NCBI GenBank assembly: GCA_905250025.1
Contig: CAJNOJ010000002.1
Span: forward strand, 1,116,001-1,180,000
Direction of reading: 5' to 3'
Length of the DNA: 64,000 nucleotides
Source: Adineta ricciae
Taxonomy: Eukaryota > Rotifera > Eurotatoria > Adinetida > Adinetidae
Shown here: positions 12,542 through 22,189 of the stretch, piece after piece
Position numbering within the stretch: position 1 is the stretch's first letter
How the letters are laid out: the number at the start of each line of letters is the position of its first letter
The notes under the pieces: model-generated
Seen by the model: the letters and a program-made list of their open reading frames with translations, nothing else
Told to the model about the DNA's origin: nothing
Database searches by the model: none
Made by a program: the position numbers and the translations under genes

Positions 12542-14692
12542 ATGGCTATACTCGGAGATCCAACTATTCAACGGATACTCGATGAGGTTAACAAAGCTGC
12601 CAGTGGTGGCGTTTTGGGCATCGCTGGAAATTATATCTCGGAACCTGGCGATGGCATGACACAGTTTGAATCTCAATTAACGTCATCGTCCGAAAGCAAT
12701 TTCTTCAACGAAGACCAATCGCCATTGTTCTATCCAACACCGGATATGTTCAACATGGGTGGTTTAACATCATTCGACAACAGTAACGATCTCAATCCAT
12801 TGCCATCCGTTTTACCGATGACAATACCAACAGATTTCGATCTATACAGTGCAGGCATATACAATACAATGCCACAGAGTTATTTGAATCCTTATGAGAA
12901 CTATCAAAATGTTACAAAATTCAATCTTAAACATCACCTGTCAGATGCTAATTCAATGAGAAAATCAACAAGTATTTCAACTACAAGTAATGATATTATA
13001 TTCGAAATTAATCGTCCGCAGGACTATACGACATTCCCATCGAAGAAATCATCGTCACCGCAAAATATTAACTTTAATAACCACACGACAACAGCACCAC
13101 CACCACTGCCAACAACAACAACAACAACAACAGCGTTACCAATGGATATTCAAGATTGTAATGATATTCCGAGAACAGCGGAACATATTCCATCGGATTC
13201 AACAGATACAGCATCGTTAACAATGAATTTAACTGCTGATAATCAAGATATGGGTTCAATACCGACAATGGATAATAACGAGACGGATCAACAATATTCA
13301 AGTAAAGATTTGTCCATCCATCACTGTTTCTGCTCAAGATCTGAGCTTTTTCTTTAGATCCTGCTGGAAAAATCTTTCACGATCCAAATCCTCAAATCAT
13401 TCAACGTAAAGGCTCTCATTCAGTGACATATAAACAGAACATTATTGTGCGATTTCTACAACCGCCACCTATACCCAGTGCTGGTCCATTGATTATCAAA
13501 GAGGTCTGTCATTCTACTCACTTCACATACACTCTCTTCAATTCCTTCTCTTTTTAGGTACGCGCGCCACAATCGTCACCACTGCCACCACTAGTTATCA
13601 AGCGTACGTCAATCGATCTATTTTTGCTTCTAACTTTCTCATATTTCATTTGTCGTACAGAACGTCCAACTCCACCAAAAACACCACCACCACTTGTTAT
13701 CCGAGAAAAACCACCTCCAGTACCACCAACTCTTGCACCAAAAGTGATCACACGGTCAGTCAGATTAAAAAATATAACAACATGATTTGCATTTCATCAT
13801 ATTTTTTGTAGACAATTACCACCTGAGCCCGCGCCGCCACGTGCTGTGATTATTGAACGTTTACCACCACTACCATCCAAACCACGTGATATCATTATTG
13901 AACGATGGTTACCTTATGAGGTTGTCAATGAAAAACGTAAAGTGGTTGTACAACGTGCGCCCAAATCGAAACAATCCGCCCAACCAAAAAATGTCATCAT
14001 AACGTCTGTTTTGTCTAGTCTTCTCAACTTAAAACATATGTTTCTCATTTCGGTTCTTTTTTTTTAGTTATGAACCAGTTCATGCAAATATTATTCGTAA
14101 TTTTCAAAAGCAAAACGTTACTCGTGAGGATCCACAGCTCTATTTAAGCCGCTACGGCTCACAGTTATATGATCCTGAACTTGTCATTCAACAAGCCCGA
14201 GCTGTCGGTGTCGTGGAGGATCTTGTAAGTAAATTCTACGACTGATTGATTTCAAACTAATTGACATTTAGAATCCACCACCACGACCAATGTTCGGCTC
14301 GACAATGACAACGATGGCTGCCGTCGATCAAGATTATGAATTACCGACCGCAATGATAACAGTGGATGATGATCAACGTGAACATCAAAACAAGGTTGAA
14401 AATAGTGATAACAATGACGAGAACAAACAGCAACAGATCGTTGAAGACGAAGAAGTTGAAGTGATGCAATCGTCGTCAGTAATACCTGCTCATTTGGAGG
14501 ATAACGTTCAAGAAGAGGATGTTTTAGTCGAAGAAAATGTTACGCCATTTTATATGAATTCAGGTAAGCTCCTTCGATGAAAATGTTTTCAATGTCTATT
14601 CTTGTTATTTCAAAGGTGAAAATCTTCAGCAGACACTTCGCCGTTTAGGAATTGAATTACCAGAAAATTTGTTAAATGAACACAACTATTGA
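12542..14692 (+). CDS. Proline-rich protein with repeated PPxxxPPxVIxRxxPP motifs
   Basis: I do not recognise a named family. The leading exon from ATG 12,542 encodes about 255 polar residues (Asn, Ser, Thr, Pro; a PPPLPTTTTTTTALP tract near 13,100). Short exons follow with a repeating pattern of proline stretches alternating with beta-like Val/Ile stretches: FLQPPPIPSAGPLIIKE, SPLPPLVIK, KTPPPLVIREKPPPVPP, PPRAVIIERLPPLPSKPRD and IIIERWLPYEVV. After that comes a conserved-looking block with YEPVHANIIRNF and DPQLYLSRYGSQLYDPELV, an acidic stretch, and an ending ELPENLLNEHNY. The alternation of Val/Ile-Glu/Arg and Pro recalls cytoskeletal or cell-cortex repeat proteins such as alveolins, but that is only resemblance. 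No signal peptide or membrane segment is seen. Introns of about 50 nt fall at 13,314-13,358, 13,504-13,558 and others. Convergent with the Gln-rich gene, about 250 bp between stops. Confidence 0.75.
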
Positions 14693-14943
14693 GATTGATA
14701 TTTCCACTATTTAAACATTTCTTTTTCATCTTATTTCGTTTAGTTATTCTCGATTTTTTTCTTTTGTATATAGATGTTTTTAACTAGTACTGGTGTAGTT
14801 GTTTTTTTCCTTGATATCTTTAATGTAAAAACAAAACAAGAAAATCGAAGAAATAAAAAATAACTAAAACTAATAAACGAAGTTTAAAAGTTGTAAAAAC
14901 TATTTTTGCAAGCACAAACAGATGTTTGCTCTACTGTTCTTGT

Positions 14944-17494
14944 TTACCAGCCAGCGAATGAGCCGCTATCAGATGATTGTTTGAATGGTGCTGATTGAAA
15001 AGCGGAGCGTGATGCAGTCATTGGTGAAACTTGTTGTGAAAAGTCGTTTTGTTGAGTACTGTACAAAATGAGTAATCACTATTTGTGAACTTTTATAAAT
15101 GCAATCAGTTTTACCTCCATGATGATTGATCGGATTGAACTGTGTTCACAACTGGACCTGAGAGTTTGACGTCCCAGTTTTGACCGGTGCCAACGTTTGA
15201 TGTAGGTGCCCATTGCTAGTAACAGAGAACATGTGTCATTTCGGATGAAATATTGTTCAATTCCTACCTGTTCAACACTTTGTTGGCTAAATGAGCCAAC
15301 TTCAGGACGGAATAAAGGTTGTTGTTGTACTAATGTGCGGACACTTTGATCAGCGAAACCAATGTTTGATTTTGGTGCCCACTGCTATAGTACAGAAAAT
15401 TTGTGTGATTGAAAATGATACTCTATACGAGGCTCACTTTTTGTAAATCTTGTTGACCGTATCCACTGAAAGCGTCGTCACGGATTAGTGGTTGTTGAGG
15501 AAGAACGGTTGGTTTGGATGACCATGACTGAAGACCAAAACGTACATCATCTAACATCATAATATTTTTGAGCTCCTACTTTGGTTAAATCTTGTTGTTG
15601 ACCATATCCACTGACTGTGTCGTCACGAATTAATGGTTGTTGTGGAAGAACGGCTGGTTTAGACGACCATGGCTAAAACAGAAAAGTTCAAGATTCCAAA
15701 GCTGCATCTTGTGGAGTTCTTACTTTAATTAAGTCTTGTTGTTGGCCATATCCACTGACAGCGTCGTCACGGATTAATGGTTGCTGTTGAACTAATGTGC
15801 GGATATTTTGTTGGCCTTGAAACACGCTTGATTTTGGTGTCCATTGCTATTATTCACAATCATGCGTCATTCGAAAATTATATTTTGTGGTATTCTTACT
15901 TTGGTTAAATCTTGTTGTTGACCATATCCACTAACGGCATCATCACGGATTAATGGTTGTTGAGGAAGAACGGTTGGTTTGGATGACCATGACTGAAATA
16001 GAGAAACTTAGTATTGAAAATGCATATTCTGGAGTTCTTACTTTAATTAAATCTTGTTGTTGACCATATCCACTGGCTGTCTCGTCACGGATTAATGGTT
16101 GTTGTTGAACTAATATGCGGATATTTTGTTGACCGGGAACTATGTTTGCTTTTGGCGCCCATTGCTGATAGTACAGAAAATCTGTGTGATTGAAAATGAT
16201 ACTTTATACGAGACTCACTTTTTGTAAATCTTGTTGACCGTATCCACTGACAGCGTCATCACGGATTAATGGTTGTTGAGGAAGAACGGATGGTTTAGGT
16301 GACCATGACTGAAGACAAAAGCGCACATCATCCAACATCATAATATTTTGAGCTCCTACTTTGGTTAAATCTTGTTGTTGGCCATATCCGCTGACAGCGT
16401 CATCACGGATTAATGGTTGTTGAGGAAGAACGGTTGGTTTAGGTGACCATGACTGAAGACAAAAGCGCACATCATCCAACATCATAATATTTTGAGCTCC
16501 TACTTTGGTTAAATCTTGTTGTTGGCCATATCCGCTGACAGCGTCATCACGGATTAATGGTTGTTGAGGAAGAACGGTTGGTTTAGGTGACCATGACTGA
16601 AGACAAAAACGCACATCATCTAACATCATAATATTTTTGAGCTCCTACTTTGGTTAAAACTTGTTGTTGGCCATATCCGCTGACTGTGTCGTCACGGATT
16701 AATGGTTGTTGTGGAAGAACGGTTGGTTTAGATGACCATGGCTAGTTATGGAAAAAATTGAATACTTAGGTGAGACACTCTCCATATCGTACTTGTGTTA
16801 AATCTTGTTGAACAAATTGAGCACCAGTGTCGACTGGGATTTGTTGTTGAACAGATCCAGAACCATAAGATGATTGATCTTTACTAAATATTGCAAAGCA
16901 ATAATCGCAATGTCGCGCGAAACAAATTAAGTCATGGTTTTACATTAAGAGATCTTTGTTTGAAGAAACGATCTGTACTTTGGGTTTTGTTTTGAACGCA
17001 CTGGCCTTGGTGTAATCGGACCATTGATTTGACGTATCATCGAAGCTTGAAATTGGAGCTGGTTGGTCTTTGATGGCTAATTGCTGTTGAATCAATGGGC
17101 GTGCAACGATTGGTTGTTTCTTGAAAAATGAATAGCCACCACCTAATGAATCAACAAGTTCAGTTTCATCTTGTTGTGAGAGTCTAAAATCGCGTGAATA
17201 GGAAAGCAATGAGATACAAATCGGATAAGGAAAGCATGTAGGTTATTTACTTAGCAATCTGAGGGGCTTGTTGACCCCATGTCTGGCTTTGTGAGGAGGG
17301 AGGCAATGATCGTTGTGAATTAATGTCTAAAATATGTTCACTTTATTATCTTTTAGTTTTCGCGAATATTGTACATACCACCATAGGGTGCTCCTGTAGA
17401 TAATGCTACGAAAGCGACGAACAAGAAGACCTGATAAAAAGATAGAAGAAAATTCTTCGATAGAAGTTTATTTCGAACGACTTACTCGAAACAT
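14944..17494 (-). CDS. Secreted Gln-rich protein built from tandemly duplicated exons
   Basis: No family recognised. ATG 17,492-17,494 opens a 3-codon exon, and the next exon completes a clear signal peptide (MFRVFLFVAFVALSTGA). Later exons encode a Gln-, Ser- and Pro-rich chain of repeats. The core unit is SWSPKPTVLPQQPLIRDD followed by AVSGYGQQQDLTKV. A second unit type carries QWAPK and IRILVQQQPLIRDE. Nine copies of the GYGQQ-encoding block lie between about 15,455 and 16,690, most on separate exons with introns of about 50-60 nt. The protein ends SDSGSFAGW at TAA 14,944. Gln/Lys-rich, Cys-poor tandem repeats fit an extracellular matrix, glue, tube or cuticle protein (inference); Gln plus Lys could serve transglutaminase cross-linking. 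A TATA box lies about 70 bp upstream. Exact exon number is uncertain because the repeats are nearly identical. Confidence 0.78.
15445..16740 (-). repeat. Tandem exon-intron repeat array, nine GYGQQ units
   Basis: Nine recognisable units recur at roughly 144-nt or 175-nt spacing, each with an exon (about 90-120 nt) plus a short intron. Three adjacent units at about 16,204-16,629 are nearly identical through exon and intron, spaced 144 nt, pointing to very recent duplication or gene conversion. In these the intron, about 51 nt from GTAGGAGCTC to CTTTTGTCTTCAG on the minus strand, has no stop and a length divisible by three, so the frame runs on for 141 codons if introns are kept. Confidence 0.9.
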
Positions 17495-18211
17495 TATTGT
17501 TAGTCTTGTACAAACTAGGATTTCTTTTGATGAATTAAAACAGTATTAAGAAAATCGATTCTTTTATATAGACCTTAACAGTAGTCGATATATGTTAACA
17601 CGCGTCTGACCATACGTTCTCGTTTCATCTCTTTCGATATCTTGTATTTGTGATAACATTTTCCAGGGCTCTGTAATCTGAACACATTCGAATCTGTTAT
17701 CGATACATATAACATTTTCCATATTTTCATCTTGGAATATCGAGGGTGATCGTAGCTGACATCGAAATCAACACCAATTTCAAAGTATTTCGACATTCTT
17801 CGATCACAACGCTGACGATATAAGTGATTATACAAAGTACGAATAGATTCATATCATCATCCAGAAATCCAATCAGTGATGAATCACCACATATGTTTTC
17901 TATACTTCTACATACACATATCAGTTTGGTTCAAATAAGTTTATTTTGAAAAACAAGAAAACAACCAATGCCCTCTAGTAAAAAAATCACAAAACACCGG
18001 GGGAAATGCGTGAATAATTGATATTTATTCGAATGTATGACTTTTTACTTTTGTATATATATATGTAAGATAAAGAAAAACAATGTGAATTAGTTAACAA
18101 TCTAGCACAGGTATTAATTGGTGTTTTAGAAACAAAACAAGAATAAAACTACAGTCAAGGAATGAATCTACACTAATTTTTACCTAGTATCCAATGAACT
18201 TTGTTCACTCT
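17495..18211. other. Gap between Gln-rich and stefin-like genes
   Basis: This holds the Gln-rich gene promoter. An 86-codon ORF at 17,575-17,835 (-), starting MYNHLYRQRCDRR, overlaps that promoter. It has a fairly mixed composition but no recognised domain; I do not call it a gene. The rest is AT-rich. Confidence 0.4.
17562..17572 (-). promoter_or_regulatory. Candidate TATA box of the secreted Gln-rich gene
   Basis: On the minus strand the sequence reads TATATAAAAG, about 70 bp upstream of ATG 17,494. The distance fits a TATA box with a short 5' UTR. Called from sequence and spacing only. Confidence 0.45.
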
Positions 18212-18782
18212 CTAAAAGATCTTCGTTATTTCTTCATCAAGGCCACCACTAGCACGTGATTCCACTGCCACTTGATTATCTCGAGGCTCAGCATGACCCG
18301 ACAGTCTAAGACGAACATTGACAAACTTGTTATTCGGAACTCGAGCCTAGAAAGAAATACTAGGTGATAATCTAAAAACGAAATCGTATATTACTTTGAA
18401 GAAATAAGTCTTCGTTCCTTCGATATCAAGAACAGACATTCTTAGAGGAACCATCTGAAATGTTGCCGGCATTGAAAAATCTATATACTCTTAGTGAATA
18501 TGCACAATTTCTTATTTTTCAAAGCTTACGTTTTTGTGCTTTAGCTTCGATTGCATTGCGATACTACAAATATAAACATGTATTTCAAAGAAAACGAAAT
18601 CTGTGAAGATATTTACATCTTCCCATAACTCTCGTGCCTCAAAGGTAACAGGGGTCAACGGTGGAATGTGATGTTGAGGTTCACTAGAAGAGAATACCTT
18701 TAGATAAATAGAAATATACATGGACAACGAACCTCTGACCATCTCCTTCTGTTCGAACGTGTGTTTCATTCGTTGACGACAT
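18212..18782 (-). CDS. Divergent stefin-type cystatin (intracellular cysteine-protease inhibitor)
   Basis: Five small exons from ATG 18,782 give about 124 residues without a signal peptide, slightly longer than a typical 98-residue stefin. The order fits the cystatin fold: N-terminal helix LWEDYRNAIEAKAQKHF, a strand, the central hairpin, then GTKTYFFKARVPNNKFVNVR, comparable to the family's G-T-N-Y-F-I-K-V-x-V-x-x-x-x-F-V-H-L-R core, and an ending DEEITKIF resembling D-E-L-T-Y-F. The central inhibitory loop, normally Q-x-V-x-G, reads LDIEG here, so only the Gly is kept. It may be a weakly inhibitory or repurposed stefin. The third and fourth exons join in frame only if the acceptor near 18,482-18,484 is used. 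Family call by motif comparison; splice model moderately certain. Confidence 0.58.
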
Positions 18783-20330
18783 TCCAATAATAAGGCTATG
18801 AGAAAAAATACACACGACTTAAGTTTTAATTCATCTTTTATTCGAATCTAAGTGATAAGACAAAAATAAACAAGAGTTTTCAATTCGTCATCAATATCTC
18901 GAAAGCATCGTGTATCTGAATACAGATGATCATTTTCTCGTTCTGTTTTTCTCTCATCAACTAATGACTAGACCATGTGTAGAAAATGTCTATTTTACCA
19001 GCCATGAATACAAAATAGACAAGAAGGGTTAAATAATGCTTTTATGTATTTAACTACACCGGATATGTGCGATCTCTATCGACGATGTGGTTTTTACACA
19101 ACATTTAGACTGCGTACTTCTTGAGTACATGTATAACATTTATTTCCAGTCAATCCTTCTAAATTACCATCTGTTTCTGAATGACTCCTGACTTCTAGAG
19201 GTATTTGTTGATTGAAAACTGCCAAACATTACACGATCTCCGCGAGTTCTCTTCTTATATTGTTGTCTATAAATAGCAAATTGCCTTGACGTATGCACTG
19301 AATTATTTTCCATTGCCAATATCATATATGCACCATTCCCCATCGCTTCAAGGAACGCTTTATCTATAGAAACAAGGCGTATCCCTCGGAAGTTGAGGAA
19401 ATTACTCCAACTCAACTATGTACTTAAGCAATTTCACGCTTGACGCTAATATCGAGCGCTACACTTCTCCAGGTTTCCATTCATGACTATCATCGTTATT
19501 GAACTTCAATTATTCACGTTGACTTTTGTTACTTCTCCTTTATTTACATTTGTTTAAACTGATAAAAGACTCGCAGAGCGGTATATTCTTCAAATATTTC
19601 ACTGCTTTCCACAAAATGACATCACGATCATGATCATTACTCTCGTCGCATCTGTACACATCGATAAAGCTGAGAAAGTCATCGATGTCATACAATGAGC
19701 ATTTCAATCATAGGCATTGTATGCATAGCATCAAACGATATTTCACACTCATTAGAAAGAGGAACGAATGACTAACAATAATGCACGCCAGATTGCATTC
19801 CTATTTGAACTAAATCAGAATAATGACTTAATGAAAGAAACTGTCTTCTTCCACAGTTTATTGCCGAGACTATTGTGTCAATGAAAGATAGATAACTTTT
19901 CAATTAACGAACAACAACAGCGATTGTTCGTTTTCCACTAATGAAGTGCAATAGAGTCAAATGTGTCAATTCGATTCTCTACTATTCCTTTACTTTTGAT
20001 GATACACCGCTAGTGACGAGTGAACTCGCAAAAACTTATTTTTATGAAAGTTCCGATTCACAATGATCATTAGCGAGCAAATCATAAAAGGATTATCTAT
20101 CGAATTAATTAATGATAATTGATCATCTCCAACGAAAAACAACAGATAAAGATATGAATCCAGATCTTTGTCAGTCCAAGAATAAATGCTTGGAAACTCT
20201 CGATTATTTTCCAGCTGTGCTTGTAACACGTTTAATTTCAAAAGTTTCCAAGGTTTTATTCGTTCCAGCTTGTGCACCAGCAGATAATTTCGTCATTCAT
20301 AATGATTGTTTTCTTTCTTCTTCGCGCGCC

Positions 20331-20347
20331 TCTCTCTCTCTCTCTCT
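20331..20347. repeat. Short (TC)n dinucleotide tract
   Basis: About eight TC repeats about 205 bp upstream of the homeobox ATG. Such polypyrimidine tracts occur near invertebrate promoters; no function is assigned. Confidence 0.85.
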
Positions 20348-20484
20348 TCAAGCTGTTGTTAATATTCAAAATTGACGGAACTAAATTAATAACCATTGGC
20401 TGTACGTTTTCTTAATTGAAAGAGAGAAATTTTCTTGTTGGCTGAATGGAATACGAAAAATGAGAAAAAAATTTCACTGACAAG

Positions 20485-20492
20485 TATATAAG
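20485..20492 (+). promoter_or_regulatory. Candidate TATA box of the homeobox gene
   Basis: TATATAAG lies 68 bp before ATG 20,553, with a TCAGTT initiator-like sequence near 20,540. Position and sequence fit a focused promoter; not otherwise supported. Confidence 0.45.
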
Positions 20493-20552
20493 ATCAATTA
20501 GATCGAATTTCATGTTCATTTTCCCTCTCAACTATCTGTTCAGTTCAATAAC

Positions 20553-21632
20553 ATGGATCACATAGCTGCTTACTCAGGTCCACCATCAGTAAATCCCTAT
20601 TGGTACTACGATCCTCATGTGTATCAACCCAATGTTAGTGTTTCATATAATCCAAACATCTCAGGTACATCAATTAGATAACGATAATGTTTTATTGAAT
20701 CTATTTCTTTGTCAACTTTTACTTATTAGTAAATACACCACCTCATCCGTCGTTTGAAATGTACAATAATAGTCGATTTGCCGATTCGGGCTATCTTTCA
20801 CGCACACCAACACCACCAACACCATTACGTCTTCCATCACCACAACCAGTTCCTATCCGACAGGATAATGAGGAAAATAGCACGGATCTGAATGGAAGTT
20901 TAACACATCGACCGACTTTTGTAGCCGATGTTGATGCAAGAACTGTGGAGAAACCAGTTGCGGAAAGCAAAGCACGTTTACCTTATGTAAAACGAACAAG
21001 AATTCAATATACATTGCAACAAGTGAGTTTCTTGGGAAAATGTATTACAAATACTGAATGCGGATCATTTAGTTACAAACATTAGAAGCTGCATTTCAGC
21101 AGAATCACTATCCTGAAGTAACTACCGTGGATGCGTTAGCCGAATTACTCGATGTTCGTCATGAAAAGGTTTCAGTAAGTATTAGTGACGCAGATAAGCA
21201 CAGATAATTCTTATCCATGAATAGATTTGGTTCCAAAATCGACGATCACGTTTCAAGAGACAACAAAAACCGAAGGCTTCATCCTCAACAATCGATGTTC
21301 CGAAAAAGGTAAGATCATAGTAGTGAAACAAGCGGATCGATCATTTACTGTGTATTTCAGCATTCGGTTCCCTCGGTTGCATCGTCATCATCTTACGATC
21401 CATCGACCGCGTGTTATCCTCCTTATTTTTGGCCATCGCCTGTTGTGGATGCTCGAACAAGTGCTTATGGAATGAGCTCACATACTCCATCTTACTATGA
21501 GTACGATTCTTTTTGCAATTGGATCAATGGTATACAAATTGATATTTTCTCTTTTCTAGCAATGCTTCCAGTCCTATGTGGAATACAAATAGTATTCCTT
21601 ATCCAAGTCCGAGTACATGGGATCAATCATGA
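20553..21632 (+). CDS. Paired-like (PRD-class) homeobox transcription factor, Q50 type
   Basis: About five exons from ATG 20,553 encode a Pro/Ser/Tyr-rich N-terminus, a central homeodomain and a short Ser/Tyr-rich tail ending PSPSTWDQS. The homeodomain runs from KRTRIQYTLQQLQTLEAAF, through YPEVTTVDALAELLDVR, to the recognition helix KVSIWFQNRRSRFKRQQ. The W-F-x-N-R-R signature is intact, residue 50 is Gln, and the YP turn after helix 1 with a basic end fits paired-like families (goosecoid, OTX, ARX relatives). Without Lys50 it is not a standard OTX/goosecoid protein. No paired domain, octapeptide or OAR motif is seen. Introns split the homeodomain twice, after YTLQQ and after the serine of KVS. 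Likely nuclear and DNA-binding, with a developmental role by family. The orthologue cannot be assigned. Confidence 0.8.
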
Positions 21633-22189
21633 GTACTTAGACATTCTGTTGATCGGTTGTAAGGAAATTTGATTTTTTGGTCGAATGCTTTTTAATAAAA
21701 ATCGGGGACATTTATTGCAAAGAAGATTTGTTTATTTTAACAGCCTATTGAGACGAGATAGCTTGTATGGCACTGTATCGAATTACTCTTGGGACGGAAT
21801 CCGAAATAGTCTCGGTTCGGTCTCTAGTAAGTGTTTAACGAGAAGAGGAAAGCGGAAAATATCTCGGGAGAATCGAGACGAGGCACTTGACGAGAGGATT
21901 GTGCAAGTGAAGATTATTGTGATCTGGAAAGTAAAGAAAAGTAGAGTGTTCCAAATGTGGATCGCTCGCGGTGTTCCGTAAGTTAAAATTGAAATGAATG
22001 GCATGTTAGAGAGTACGATTCATTACTTATATTGTTTTTGAAAATGAAAAAATCTGGTTATAATTAGGAGAAAGGAGCAGTAAAGTAAATAGACACATCA
22101 CAAATATTGCGGTGCAATGTGAAACAAACACATGAATGAGAAAGAAAGAGGAATTTGAAAAGAAGAAAAAGAGAATACCGGTAAATATC
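21633..22189. other. Convergent 3' flanks of homeobox and dopamine-receptor genes
   Basis: No domain-bearing ORF. The 98-codon ORF at 21,685-21,981 (+) has no recognisable feature. The interval probably contains both 3' UTRs. Confidence 0.45.

Larger units (their letters stand above)
18783..20552. other. Intergenic region upstream of homeobox and stefin-like genes
   Basis: About 1.8 kb with no supported gene. ORF 19,164-19,415 (-, 83 codons, starting MSWSNFLNFRGIRL) has a balanced composition but no known motif, signal peptide or supporting splice partner. ORFs at 19,990-20,375 look like noise. A CT dinucleotide tract lies at 20,331-20,347 and a TATA-like element at 20,485-20,492. Confidence 0.45.

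Noticed and set aside
16204-16629. A 141-residue single ORF as an independent gene
   Set aside because: It reads through three introns of the tandem-repeat gene; intron-encoded blocks are flanked by GT/AG and alternate with exon repeats.
18512-18787. A 91-residue intron-less protein at the stefin-like locus (starting MECRQRMKHTF)
   Set aside because: That frame crosses introns with good splice sites; the spliced chain from ATG 18,782 gives a cystatin-like core, which the unspliced frame does not.
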